The translations under genes were made by a program, and so were the position numbers. From the NCBI GenBank assembly GCA_044226655.1, contig JBGAGO010000004.1, forward strand, positions 1-64,000: a stretch of DNA of 64,000 nucleotides, read 5' to 3'. Positions 7,902-16,554 of this stretch are shown here, piece by piece; the first letter of the stretch is position 1, and each line of letters begins with the position of its first letter. This DNA comes from JBEVOS01 sp044226655. GTDB taxonomy: Bacteria > Pseudomonadota > Alphaproteobacteria > Caulobacterales > Aquidulcibacteraceae. The notes beneath the pieces are model-generated. The model searched no databases. It was not told where the DNA came from and saw only the letters and a list, made by a program, of their open reading frames with translations.

Positions 7902-9497
7902 ATGATCCGGGGGCTTTACCGCTTCTGCGCGGCGGCGGCGTGCGCGCTGTTTCTTTGGAACGCGCCGGGCGCCGGCGCACAGACGCAAGAATTCGGCCGC
8001 TGGCGCAAGATCGAGACCCAGGATTTCATCGTCTACAGCGATGGGCGCGAGCAGGATTTGCGCAACGCCGTCGCCGATCTTGAAGCCTATGACGAATTGC
8101 TGCGCTGGCTGACCCAGGCGCCGGAAGTGATCCACGGCGCCAAGCTGGAAATCTACCTGTTCCGCAGTCGCGGCAGCTTCCTGCAGGCCGCGCCCGGCGC
8201 CAGCGACGACATCGCCGGATTCTATAGCGCCACCACGGAAATCACCGGCGCCTACGCAATCTTCGATGACAGCGGCGGCTTCGCGCAGGAAATCCTGTTT
8301 CACGAATACGCGCACCATTTCATGTTCCGGTATTTCGCCGAAGCCTACCCTGCCTGGTACACGGAGGGTTTCGCCGAATTCGCGTCGACGGCGCGCATCA
8401 CGGACGATCGCGTGGAGGTCGGCGGCGCGCTGAACATGCGCGGTGATTGGCTTTGGGATGTGCGCTGGCTGCCTTTGGCCGACATGATCGCCCGCCCATC
8501 GACGGCGGACCTCTCGACGGTCCAATCGCAGCGCTTCTATGCACAGAGCTGGGCGATCATACATTATTGCTTCACGCATGAAGAGGCGCAGGCCGCGCTC
8601 GGCCGCTACCTGGCCGCGGTCCGCACCGGCGCCGAACCCGTGCCTGCGTTCACGCAGGCGTTTGGCGTTTCTCCGGAGGAGTTCCAGCGAACTCTGCAGC
8701 GTTATGTGCGCGGCCAAATCAATTTCATCCGCATGACGCGGCGCGCGACTGATCAGCATATCTACACCGTCACGCGCCTGCCGCGCAGCGCAGACGTACT
8801 GCTGCCGCTCGAAATTCAATTGCGCAATCCGCTCGATCCGGCCGAGGCGCCGGCTGTCGTCGCCGATGTGCGGCGCGAGGCGGCGCGCTGGCCCAACGAA
8901 ATCTATGCGCAATCGGTGGCGGCGCGCGCCGAGGTCGAGATCGGCGAATATGCGCGCGCGCGCGAAATTCTGGCGCCGCTGCTGGCGGCCCATCCGCGCG
9001 ATGCGGACCTGCTCTATCTGCAGGGCTTCACCTATTTCTTCCAAGCCGTCGGGCCGCATGCCGACGCCAGCGCCGCGCCCGCGCTGATGGCCGAAGCGCG
9101 CCGCGCCTTCGCGCAAAGTTCGCGTATCGATCCCAATTCGGTGCCGACGCTGGCGCGCTACGCCATGACGTTCGAGCAGAGCTCGGACAACGACAATGCG
9201 CTGACCGTGCTGCTGCACGCGCATACACTCGCCCCGCAGATCGGGGAAATCTCGCTCGAAGCCGCCATCCGGCTGATGATGCGGCGGCGCTTCGATGACG
9301 CGTCGGTTCTGCTGCGCCCCATGGCGTACGATCCGCACGGCGGCGCAAGGGCCCGCTTCGCGCTGCGCATGCTCGATCTGGCGCGCCAAGGCATCGTGCC
9401 CGACGCCGATGCGCTGAAGGATCAGGACAAATCGGACGATGACGGCGAGGATGGCGACGACGATGTCAGCGCGCCATTGCTGCGCGCCTTGCCGTAA
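7902..9497 (+). CDS. Secreted gluzincin-like peptidase with TPR-like repeats
   Basis: 531 aa. Signal peptide ends near GAGAQ. A zinc motif HEYAH (about residues 134-138) is followed by WYTEGFAEF, the usual glutamate region of gluzincins of the DUF1570 type. The C-terminal half consists of helical repeats resembling TPRs (ARAEVEIGEYARAREILAPL and later units), and the tail is strongly acidic (DDDGEDGDDD). Probably a periplasmic or outer-membrane metallopeptidase; the substrate is unknown. The ATG at 7902 starts the signal peptide. The last 76 nt overlap, tail to tail, with the Kef-type antiporter gene. Confidence 0.78.
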   Translation: MIRGLYRFCAAAACALFLWNAPGAGAQTQEFGRWRKIETQDFIVYSDGREQDLRNAVADLEAYDELLRWLTQAPEVIHGAKLEIYLFRSRGSFLQAAPGASDDIAGFYSATTEITGAYAIFDDSGGFAQEILFHEYAHHFMFRYFAEAYPAWYTEGFAEFASTARITDDRVEVGGALNMRGDWLWDVRWLPLADMIARPSTADLSTVQSQRFYAQSWAIIHYCFTHEEAQAALGRYLAAVRTGAEPVPAFTQAFGVSPEEFQRTLQRYVRGQINFIRMTRRATDQHIYTVTRLPRSADVLLPLEIQLRNPLDPAEAPAVVADVRREAARWPNEIYAQSVAARAEVEIGEYARAREILAPLLAAHPRDADLLYLQGFTYFFQAVGPHADASAAPALMAEARRAFAQSSRIDPNSVPTLARYAMTFEQSSDNDNALTVLLHAHTLAPQIGEISLEAAIRLMMRRRFDDASVLLRPMAYDPHGGARARFALRMLDLARQGIVPDADALKDQDKSDDDGEDGDDDVSAPLLRALP

Positions 9498-11281
9498 TCG
9501 CGCACGCGCCGGCGGCCGGTCGGACGCACCTCGGCTTCCGGCGCGAGTTTTTGGATTTCGGTGCGGAATTGCGCGCGCCTGTCGTGGATCGAGGCGATGA
9601 CGGGGCCCATCGGCACGCCGATGTCGACCAGCAAGGTTTCGCTCAGCAGCAGGCTGGCCTCCACGGTTTCGGGCACGGCGTCGGTCGCCCCCTTGGCGTA
9701 GAGCCGGCCGGCATGGCGCGCATCGCGCGCGCGTGCGACGATCAGCAAATCCTCGCGCTGCTTGCGCGCACTGGCGACCACATCGTCGGACCGCGCCGGA
9801 TCCATCGTCACCACCAGCGCGCGCGCGGTTTTGAGGCCGCAACGTTCGAGAAACAGCGGATTGGTGGCATCGCCGTAATAGACATGGGACGCGCCCTGCT
9901 TGCGCGCGGCGGCGACGATTTCGGCATCGCTGTCGACAGCGATGAAATCGACATTGTGGGCGCGCAGCATTTCCGCGACGACTTGGCCGACACGGCCATA
10001 GCCCGCGATGATCACGCGCGCGCCGTCTTCCAGATTGATCTCGCCCAGCGCGGCGGCGGCCGCGGCTTTCTGTGCGTCCGTCTTCTTGAAGAGGCGCTTG
10101 CCGAGGATCGAGAGCAGCGGCGTGGACGCCATGGTGACCACGCCGATGATGAGCGCGGTTTCCGCGGCTTCCGTACGAAGCAGGCCGCCGGCTGCGGCGG
10201 CGCTGAGCACCACAAAACTGAATTCGCCGCCCGGCCCCAGGATGAGGCCGGTTTGCGCCGCCGCCGGCGACGACACGTTGAAGAGCCGCGCCACGGCATA
10301 GGTGAGCACGCCCTTGAGCACGATAAGGCCGATCGAGAGTCCGAGGATCGCGAGCGGCGCCGCCGCGATCGCCTGCAGATTGATGGTCATGCCCATCGAG
10401 ATGAGGAAGACGCCGAGCAGCAATCCCTTGAACGGCTCGATCAGCACCTCGACCTGACGGCGGAATTCGGTTTCCGCGAGCAGCAGGCCCGCGAGCAGCG
10501 CGCCCATCGCCATCGAAAGGCCGGCCATCGCCGTCGCCACCGACGCGCCCAGCACGACCAGCAGACACGCGGCCATGAACACTTCCGGGCTGTCGGTGCG
10601 CGCCACCGACCGGAACAGCGGCCGCAGCAGCAGACGCCCCGCGGCGATCAGCGCGAACACGGCGACCGCCGCTTGCGCCAACGCGAGGCCGAACGACGCC
10701 AGCGAAGCGCCGCCGCGCGTATCGCCCATAATGGAGACCGCGAAGAGAATCGGAACGACCGCGATGTCCTGAAACAGCAGGATGGAGAAGCTGGTGCGGC
10801 CCATCGTGGAATTGAGCCGCCGCTCCTCCGCGAGCACCTGCACGACGACGGCGGTGGACGACAGCGCGAGCGCGAGGCCCAGCACGATCGCTTCGGTGCG
10901 ATGCGAGCCCATCAGCATCGCCGCCGTCGCGATCGCCGCCGCCGCCAGCACGGTCTGCAGCGGCGCGAGGCCGAACACCAGCCGCCGCATCAACAGCAAA
11001 CGCTCGAACGACAGCTCAAGCCCGATCGAGAACATCAGGAAGACGACGCCGAACTCCGCCAGCATTTCGATCTGATGGTGATCGGTGAGCTCGACCCAGC
11101 TCAGCCCCGGCAGAGAGCGCAGCAAGGCGCCGATCGCGTTGGGGCCCAGAATCATGCCGATGGCCAGGAAGCCCAGCACGGGGCTCACCTTCAGGCGGTG
11201 AAACAGCGGGATGACGACGCTGACGGCGCCGACAACGATGAGAATTTGCTGGAGCAGTCCAAAGTCAAAAGTTGCAGCCAT
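9422..11281 (-). CDS. Kef/CPA2-type cation:proton antiporter with RCK domain
   Basis: 619 aa. The N-terminal two thirds form a CPA2 sodium/proton exchanger domain with many membrane helices (GPNAIG and LALSSTAVVVQVL motifs). A TrkA-N/RCK domain follows with the nucleotide-binding GYGRVG motif. The likely role is K+ or Na+ efflux coupled to protons in the inner membrane. The ATG at 11281 is preferred; an in-frame GTG at 11302 is the alternative. The serine-rich C-terminal tail is encoded antisense to the acidic tail of the metallopeptidase gene. Confidence 0.88.
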   Translation of the reverse strand: MAATFDFGLLQQILIVVGAVSVVIPLFHRLKVSPVLGFLAIGMILGPNAIGALLRSLPGLSWVELTDHHQIEMLAEFGVVFLMFSIGLELSFERLLLMRRLVFGLAPLQTVLAAAAIATAAMLMGSHRTEAIVLGLALALSSTAVVVQVLAEERRLNSTMGRTSFSILLFQDIAVVPILFAVSIMGDTRGGASLASFGLALAQAAVAVFALIAAGRLLLRPLFRSVARTDSPEVFMAACLLVVLGASVATAMAGLSMAMGALLAGLLLAETEFRRQVEVLIEPFKGLLLGVFLISMGMTINLQAIAAAPLAILGLSIGLIVLKGVLTYAVARLFNVSSPAAAQTGLILGPGGEFSFVVLSAAAAGGLLRTEAAETALIIGVVTMASTPLLSILGKRLFKKTDAQKAAAAAALGEINLEDGARVIIAGYGRVGQVVAEMLRAHNVDFIAVDSDAEIVAAARKQGASHVYYGDATNPLFLERCGLKTARALVVTMDPARSDDVVASARKQREDLLIVARARDARHAGRLYAKGATDAVPETVEASLLLSETLLVDIGVPMGPVIASIHDRRAQFRTEIQKLAPEAEVRPTGRRRVRDYGKARSNGALTSSSPSSPSSSDLS

Positions 11282-11330
11282 GGACAAGTCGTAACGGCTC
11301 ACCGGCCGTCTTCAAAACCTTAGGCGCCCT

Positions 11331-12290
11331 TCAGCCGCACACGAACGCGTCAGGATGGATAAATTCTTCCCGAAACCACGGATACTTGGCCGGGTCGAAC
11401 GAGGCCCGCAGCCAATCGACCACCGCGCGCACGCGCGCGATCTCGCCGAACTGGCTCTGGTGGGCCAGCCAGAGATTCAAGGACGCGACCGAAACATCCG
11501 CGAGCAAGCCGAGGCTCGGAAAGTCCGGCATGCAATAGGTCGGCAACAGCCCGACGCCTGCGCCCGCCGCCGTAGCGATGACGACCGCGGGGCTCGAATT
11601 GGTTTCGAGGCGCGGCGGCGCAGACCGGATGTCGACGACGCCTTTGCGCCAGGTTTCGGGCTGGCGCGTCTGCGCGACGTGATGAATGCGCGGCAGAAGC
11701 CCGACATCCTCCAGCGTCGCAGGGCGGCCGTGCTTGCTGATGAACGCATGCGACGCCATCGGCATGTAGTGAATGTGCGCGAGCGTGGTCACCGTCAGGT
11801 CATCATCTTCGACGGGATCGAATTGAATGGATAGGTCGACGTCTTCGCGCAACCGATCGCCCACCCAGATTCCGACATCGATGGACAGATCGATTTCCGG
11901 ATTTGCGTCATAGAACGCAGGCAGATGACGTGAGAGCCAGAGACTGATGATGCCGTCGGGCGCAAACAAGCGCACGCGGCCTTTTCTGCGATCCTCGCGC
12001 TGCTCGATGTCGCGCCGAATCGCAACCATCTGTGTGCGCATTTCGCGCGCATGCGCACACACCTCGCGGCCCGCTTCGGTCAGCGAAATGCCATTGGCGT
12101 GCCGAACGAGCAGCAGCGTGCGCAGCGACAATTCGAGCGCGCGAATGCGCTGGCTCGCCGTCGGCTGTGAGATGCCCAGCTCCTTCGCGGCGGCGCGGAT
12201 GCTGCCGCACTCGGCCGCCACCAGAAAAATCCGCAGATCGTTCCAATCGGCGGTCGGAAGGTCGCTCTCAGAGATTTTGATATCCCCCAT
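11331..12290 (-). CDS. LysR-family transcriptional regulator
   Basis: 319 aa. A winged helix-turn-helix occupies about residues 16-75 (FLVAAECGSIRAAAKELGISQ, then SLTEAGR), followed by a periplasmic-binding-protein-like effector domain. ATG at 12290 is used; the codon before it is TTG. The gene lies downstream of the antiporter with about 50 nt between and reads the same way, so the antiporter could be a target, but nothing in the sequence proves it. The inducer is unknown. Confidence 0.88.
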   Translation of the reverse strand: MGDIKISESDLPTADWNDLRIFLVAAECGSIRAAAKELGISQPTASQRIRALELSLRTLLLVRHANGISLTEAGREVCAHAREMRTQMVAIRRDIEQREDRRKGRVRLFAPDGIISLWLSRHLPAFYDANPEIDLSIDVGIWVGDRLREDVDLSIQFDPVEDDDLTVTTLAHIHYMPMASHAFISKHGRPATLEDVGLLPRIHHVAQTRQPETWRKGVVDIRSAPPRLETNSSPAVVIATAAGAGVGLLPTYCMPDFPSLGLLADVSVASLNLWLAHQSQFGEIARVRAVVDWLRASFDPAKYPWFREEFIHPDAFVCG

Positions 12291-12396
12291 CAATAATTTG
12301 GCGCCTAGGGCGTTCGGATATCCGACTCTAGCATGGCCGCGCCTCTTGGGGCGCCGCAGCGGTTGGCGACGTCATGTTGCTGGGGACGCACGCGGT

Positions 12397-12429
12397 TGGA
12401 AGCCGGCGGTTCGACACCGCCGGCTTCTG
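12397..12429. repeat. Degenerate GTACCGCCGGCTTCC-type palindrome
   Basis: ggaagccggcggt and accgccggcttc face each other over a few bases, which is the outer half of the repeat seen at 185 and 59399 in reversed order. It lies between the LysR start and the end of the coiled-coil membrane protein gene, in a 160-nt gap that otherwise shows nothing clear. Confidence 0.7.
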
Positions 12430-12452
12430 GCGTTCTGGACGCAAACGCGCGC

Positions 12453-13607
12453 TTAGCCGTTGATCGGGCCGCCGTGAATGTTCACCGGCTCCGGGTTGGA
12501 AACGACCGCCGGCTGCGCGACGGGCGCCGTCGATGTCGCGGCCGGCGTGGCCACGACGGCATCGGGCGCCGCACCGAACAATTCGCCGCCGCGCCGGCGC
12601 AGCCAGCGCGCGATGTCATCGGCCATCACGCCCGCGACGATGCCGATCAAGGACACCGTGAACGGGTTGATCGAGGACGAGGGCGTCAGCGATGTCTGAT
12701 CCGATTGCGGCGGAATGAACGTGAAGCCCGCCAAAGTGGCGTTGGCGACCACGTAGAACGCGAGCGCCGTGCACATGCCGAAGATCATCCGCACCGCGAT
12801 CTCGGCGAACGTCACCGGGTTCGGCCGGCTCATATAGGCGGGGAAGAGATAGAGGATGGCGCCGAGCAGGCCCATCTGAAGCACGAGGATGGTCGACATG
12901 AAGGTCGGCGGCAGACCGACCAGCGTGCGGCCGATGCCGAAAATGCTGAACCGGTCGAGCGCGTGAATTTCGCTCAACACGCTTTCAAACTGATTGGCCG
13001 GCAGCACGCCCTGTTGAATGGCGATGATCTGTTCATTGGTTTGCGAGGCTTGGCCGCTCAGCAGACGGACTTGCGAGATCAGCGCCGCGCGATCGGCGTC
13101 GCGCGAACTCACGGCCGCTTCAAGGTCAGCCACTTGGGACACTTGTCCGCGCAACGCGGCGAGCCGCTGCTGATGATCGGCGCTGATGCCGCCGCGCTGC
13201 GCGACCATAGCCAGGCGCGCATCGAGCGCGTGCGAATCCATCAACGCCGCCGACGCCGGCGCCGCGACGCCGACCTCGGTTTCGATGCGCGCCAGATCGC
13301 CCGTGACCTCGGCCCGCTTGGTGTTGAGATCGGCTTCGGCGCGCGCGAGCGTATCGTTCAGCGCGTCGAGCTGCTGCTGGGCCTGGGTGAGCGCGGCCGA
13401 GGTTCCGGAATTCCGGTCCTTGATGGCTTTGACCTGGGTCTCGGCGTCGAGCAGCGCCTGGACGTCGATGATGCCCTTTGTGTTCGGTGCGATCTGCGCA
13501 AGCTCGAATTGGAAATTGCGTGCGCTGAAAAGCATGGCGTTCACGCCGAGCGCGCTCACCATGATGAAGGCCAGGAACAGCCCAACCAGCCATTTGTGAA
13601 TCGTCAT
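12453..13607 (-). CDS. Coiled-coil membrane protein of unknown function
   Basis: 384 aa. A membrane helix near residues 5-27 is followed by a long coiled coil (about 50-200, with AALTQAQQQLDALNDTLARAE-like heptads). Three membrane segments follow (about 225-245, 260-285 and 305-325), then a proline/alanine-rich tail. The layout suggests an inner-membrane protein with a large periplasmic coiled coil, perhaps structural. A GAGGGG ribosome site precedes the ATG. The family is not recognised. Confidence 0.72.
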   Translation of the reverse strand: MTIHKWLVGLFLAFIMVSALGVNAMLFSARNFQFELAQIAPNTKGIIDVQALLDAETQVKAIKDRNSGTSAALTQAQQQLDALNDTLARAEADLNTKRAEVTGDLARIETEVGVAAPASAALMDSHALDARLAMVAQRGGISADHQQRLAALRGQVSQVADLEAAVSSRDADRAALISQVRLLSGQASQTNEQIIAIQQGVLPANQFESVLSEIHALDRFSIFGIGRTLVGLPPTFMSTILVLQMGLLGAILYLFPAYMSRPNPVTFAEIAVRMIFGMCTALAFYVVANATLAGFTFIPPQSDQTSLTPSSSINPFTVSLIGIVAGVMADDIARWLRRRGGELFGAAPDAVVATPAATSTAPVAQPAVVSNPEPVNIHGGPING

Positions 13608-13791
13608 CGCCTACCCCTCGGCGCCCCGAAACGATCCCCTCCGTTCCGCCGGGCTCCCCTTTGATAGCCCAGGAATGCGACGGCTGAAGGCGTTTTTTAA
13701 CCAGAAGGCGCGTTTCGGGGGCGGCGGCTGCGGCAAAGCCGCCCTGAAGCGGTCGCCAGACTTGGCCCCAGGCGTAACGCGTAGCATATGT

Positions 13792-13807
13792 TTCAGTTCA
13801 CACTGAA
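13792..13807. promoter_or_regulatory. Palindrome TTCAGT-TCAC-ACTGAA in AT-rich upstream region
   Basis: The gap 13608-13921 contains a GC-rich hairpin (about 13717-13745) and then a markedly AT-rich stretch (13785-13860). In the latter a 6+4+6 palindrome is followed 8 nt later by CAGTGAA, a repeat of half of it, and by TTTCAG. This looks like an operator or activator site for the small exported protein gene at 13922. Confidence 0.4.
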
Positions 13808-13921
13808 TTACATACAGTGAATAATTTCAGCATTCTTCATTTTTCTCTTGTCAGACCTTTGTTGCGCCCGCTAACAAGGCGCTGTGACCAGCTCCCGTCA
13901 CGTCTCCCAGGGGCTCACCCA

Positions 13922-14266
13922 ATGATCCGCACCTTTGTTGCTTCGGCCGCGCTCGCGGCCCTCATGACCGTCTCGCTCGCCGGCGTCGCCGATGCGCGTG
14001 AGCGCACTTTCGTCGCCCGCCTGGCGCAGCCGCTCGCCGAGCGCGTCCAAGTCGTCGCCGATGGCGCGCTCTGGACCTGCGAAGCCGATGCCTGCCACGC
14101 CCAAGTGAACCAGGGCGCTGCGACCCAGCCGGGCTGCCGCACGCTGGCCCGCGAAGTCGGCACGCTGCTGTCCTACGGCTCCGAAACCGCCCCGATTTCC
14201 GATACCCGCCTGTCGAGCTGCAACGAAGCGGCCCGCTCCAGCGAGATCGTGAACGCGCGCAACTGA
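13922..14266 (+). CDS. Small exported protein with paired cysteines
   Basis: 114 aa with a signal peptide (about residues 1-25, cut after ADA). The mature part carries four cysteines (TCEADACHAQ, GCRTL, SSCNEA), suggesting disulfides in the periplasm. The ATG at 13922 is chosen because it begins the signal peptide; an open frame extends upstream into AT-rich non-coding DNA. The gene has its own upstream region and a clear terminator, so it is a monocistronic unit. The family resembles short conserved secreted proteins of Caulobacterales, but I cannot name it. Confidence 0.72.
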   Translation: MIRTFVASAALAALMTVSLAGVADARERTFVARLAQPLAERVQVVADGALWTCEADACHAQVNQGAATQPGCRTLAREVGTLLSYGSETAPISDTRLSSCNEAARSSEIVNARN

Positions 14267-14292
14267 GCGCTGTTTTCGTTTCCCCAAAGACT

Positions 14293-14327
14293 TGCGCCCG
14301 CACCTCCCGTGCGGGCGCATTTTTTTA
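14293..14327 (+). terminator. Rho-independent terminator
   Basis: Perfect 11-bp stem (tgcgcccgcac / gtgcgggcgca) with a 5-nt loop followed by seven T residues, 26 nt after the stop at 14266. Confidence 0.93.
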
Positions 14328-14786
14328 TCAGGAACGCCGGCCGCGCAGCTCGCCCATCCAGGCATTGGGGGCGCAGGACCGGACCGTGAGGGCGGTCGCC
14401 GACGCTTCCGGGTTGATCGGGATGCGCACCGCGCCGGTCAGCTTGTCCTCGACGCTTTGGCGGACGGGGCGCAGCCAGCCATCGCCCCGCTCCACCAATT
14501 CCAGCACGCCCTCCGCAGGCGGGCGTCCGGGGGCGGCGAGATCGTAGCGGATGCGCACCCGGAACGGATCGTCGCGCGACACCACCTCATATCGGGCGTT
14601 GGCGAACAGGATTTCGCGATGGCCCGGATAGACCGCATCGACCGAGCGCTCGCCGAATTCGAGGCCGAACCCTGCTTCGCAGGCGGCCGGGCCGGCGCTC
14701 CATAGCCCCGCGAGCGCCGCGGGCGGGCCGACGCGGCAGCCGGCGGCCAGGGCGGTCAACGCGAGAATCATCAGGGTGCGGACCAC
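14328..14786 (-). CDS. Lipoprotein of unknown function
   Basis: 152 aa if the GTG at 14786 is used (ATG at 14771 is the alternative). The N-terminus carries a lipobox (LTALAAGC). The rest is a small mixed domain with two further cysteines (PAACEAGF and RSCAPN), as in lipoproteins that bind or inhibit envelope enzymes, but no family is recognised. Its stop abuts the T-tract of the facing terminator. Confidence 0.6.
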   Translation of the reverse strand: MVRTLMILALTALAAGCRVGPPAALAGLWSAGPAACEAGFGLEFGERSVDAVYPGHREILFANARYEVVSRDDPFRVRIRYDLAAPGRPPAEGVLELVERGDGWLRPVRQSVEDKLTGAVRIPINPEASATALTVRSCAPNAWMGELRGRRS

Positions 14787-14930
14787 GCCCCGTCTTCCGC
14801 CGCGCAGGTTGACGATGGCTGAACGGGAAAGGCGTTGCGCGACAGATGCGTGAACGACACAGGGGCGCCGCATTCGGCTGCCTGATCTGGCGGAACGAAA
14901 CCGCACCGCCCAGGTAATCGTATCGCTCTC

Positions 14931-15614
14931 ATGGATTCGGTCGCCCTTCCCGTTCGCACCAAGCTCGACCCCACGCCGGCGTCGGAGCTGTTGGCGGAGC
15001 TGCACGACGCCTTTCCGAATGAGAAAGTGACGGTCGCGGAGCTGATCGACCGGCTGGAGGGCCGGGCGATCGGCCTTCTGCTGCTGATCCTGGCGTTGCC
15101 GATGTGCATCCCGAACGTGCCGGGAATCTCCACGATCTTCGGCCTGCTTCTGGTGGCGCCCGGCGTTCAGATGGTGCTCGGCGGCAGCCGGCTCTGGCTG
15201 CCAGGGCGGGTGCGGCGCTGGTCGTTCCCGCGCGAGGGCTTGCAGCGCGCCATCCGGGCCGCGGTGCCCTATCTGCAGCGGATCGAGCGCTATATCCGGC
15301 CGCGCTGGAGCGTGCTGACCCGCGCGCCGTTCACCTCTTTGTTCGGCCTTGAAGTGCTGATCATGGCGTTCGTGCTGATGCTGCCGATCCCGGGCGGCAA
15401 TTGGCCCCCGGCGATGACTTTGGCCGTGATGGCGCTGGCGCTCCTGCAGCGCGACGGGCTGCTGATGCTGCTCAGCATCCCGTTCGGGCTCATCTCATTG
15501 GTGATCGCCTATCTCGGCATCCGCATCGGCATCGCGGCCGTGCATGTCGGCTGGGAAGCGCTGCAGGATTTGGGCGGCGCCATCCAAACCTGGATCGGCG
15601 CCCTCACTGGCTAG
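14931..15614 (+). CDS. ExoD-family exopolysaccharide synthesis protein
   Basis: 227-aa membrane protein. The ExoD signatures LPMCIPNVPGISTIFG (about residues 56-71) and LPIPGGNWPPA (about 151-161) are both present. ExoD proteins affect exopolysaccharide production in rhizobia; the mechanism is unknown. Several hydrophobic segments place it in the inner membrane. Its stop overlaps the stop of the convergent lipoprotein gene by 4 nt. Confidence 0.88.
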   Translation: MDSVALPVRTKLDPTPASELLAELHDAFPNEKVTVAELIDRLEGRAIGLLLLILALPMCIPNVPGISTIFGLLLVAPGVQMVLGGSRLWLPGRVRRWSFPREGLQRAIRAAVPYLQRIERYIRPRWSVLTRAPFTSLFGLEVLIMAFVLMLPIPGGNWPPAMTLAVMALALLQRDGLLMLLSIPFGLISLVIAYLGIRIGIAAVHVGWEALQDLGGAIQTWIGALTG

Positions 15615-16489
15615 CAGGTCCGCTTCACCAGCCAGCCCAGCCGGGCGCCATTGGGCGCATCGACCGGCTCCACGCCGCGGCACGGCTGTTCGCGCGGCGG
15701 CGGGCCGGGCGCACGCACGAATTCCGGATCGCCTTCGCCGCTGCGCCGATCCATATCCGCCACCGGCTCGAAGGCGTCGACGCGCTGGCCATCCGAAGAC
15801 ACCAGGCATTCGTCGCGCCGCCCATTGGCCTGGCGTATCCGCACTGAGACGACATCTTCATCCAGCGCGCTGGCGATGGTGACGACAGCGGGCGGGGCGG
15901 TGGCGCGCGCCAAGCAGGCGTCGATCGCAGGCACGAGATCGGCGACCACCGAGGCCCAGGTCGCGCGCGGCCGATTGCTGACGCCGCGCTCGGCGCAGCC
16001 TTGATAGGACACGCCTTCGAACAGGACGTTGGCGTTGTAATCGGTGTGCACGCCGTTCGGCAGTTCGCACGCCTCATGGCGGATCGTGATCGTGAGCGGG
16101 CCGGCGACGACGCGCACGCCCTTCTCATGGAAATCGCGCGCATCGGGCAGGCCGCCGTCCTGGCCGAGGCCGGGGCGCACGAATTGCGCGTAGTCGCTGA
16201 GCAGCTGGAGCTCCCACGCCCCTTCGCCCAAGGCGACATCGCCGAGCGCGCCGGAGGCTTGGAAATCGCCCTCATAGAGCGCGCGCTGTTCGGCATTGGC
16301 CGCGCCGCCCAAGGCGGCGAGTTGCGCGGCCGCCTGCTGCGCCTGGATGGCTTCGGCGTCATCGGCGGCTTCGGTGGTCGCGCCCGGCGCATCGGGCGCG
16401 GCGCGGTTACAGCCCGAGAGCGCCGCGCCCGCGAGGAGCGCGGCGGCCGCAAGGCTCAGCCAGGATGCGCATCGCGTCAGCTGCGCCAA
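15611..16489 (-). CDS. Lipoprotein of unknown function (TTG start)
   Basis: 292 aa from a TTG at 16489. This start is chosen because AGGGGG lies 5 nt upstream and translation then begins at a standard lipoprotein signal ending in lipobox LSGC. An upstream GTG (16528) would add 13 charged residues before the signal. An Ala/Glu-rich linker is followed by a domain with RHEACELPNG and YQGCAERG, similar to small heat-shock/META or COG3650-type envelope domains, and a second cysteine-rich C-terminal region. Function unknown. Confidence 0.65.
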   Translation of the reverse strand: MAQLTRCASWLSLAAAALLAGAALSGCNRAAPDAPGATTEAADDAEAIQAQQAAAQLAALGGAANAEQRALYEGDFQASGALGDVALGEGAWELQLLSDYAQFVRPGLGQDGGLPDARDFHEKGVRVVAGPLTITIRHEACELPNGVHTDYNANVLFEGVSYQGCAERGVSNRPRATWASVVADLVPAIDACLARATAPPAVVTIASALDEDVVSVRIRQANGRRDECLVSSDGQRVDAFEPVADMDRRSGEGDPEFVRAPGPPPREQPCRGVEPVDAPNGARLGWLVKRTC

Positions 16490-16540
16490 GGTCTCCCCCT
16501 CCCGATGGCGCGTGCGCGCCAAATCCACCCGCTTCCTTTA

Positions 16541-16554
16541 TCATAGTTCTATGA
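16541..16554. promoter_or_regulatory. Perfect palindrome over the methyltransferase start codon
   Basis: TCATAG-TT-CTATGA is a perfect inverted repeat, and the ATG of the methyltransferase (16551) is inside its right half. No ribosome site precedes the ATG, so the message may be leaderless. Several C5 methyltransferases are known to repress their own gene by binding a nearby palindrome; this is inferred here. Confidence 0.45.

Noticed and set aside
7605..10568. A 987-codon - strand frame covering three recognised genes
   Set aside because: It crosses the ends of the thiolase, the metallopeptidase and the antiporter, and shows no family signature.
9551..11323. A 590-codon + strand frame opposite the antiporter
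   Set aside because: Low-complexity Arg/His/Gln/Asp sequence typical of the antisense of a hydrophobic protein.
14293..14327. A small RNA gene in the gap after 14266
   Set aside because: The hairpin with T-tract is fully explained as the terminator of the preceding gene.
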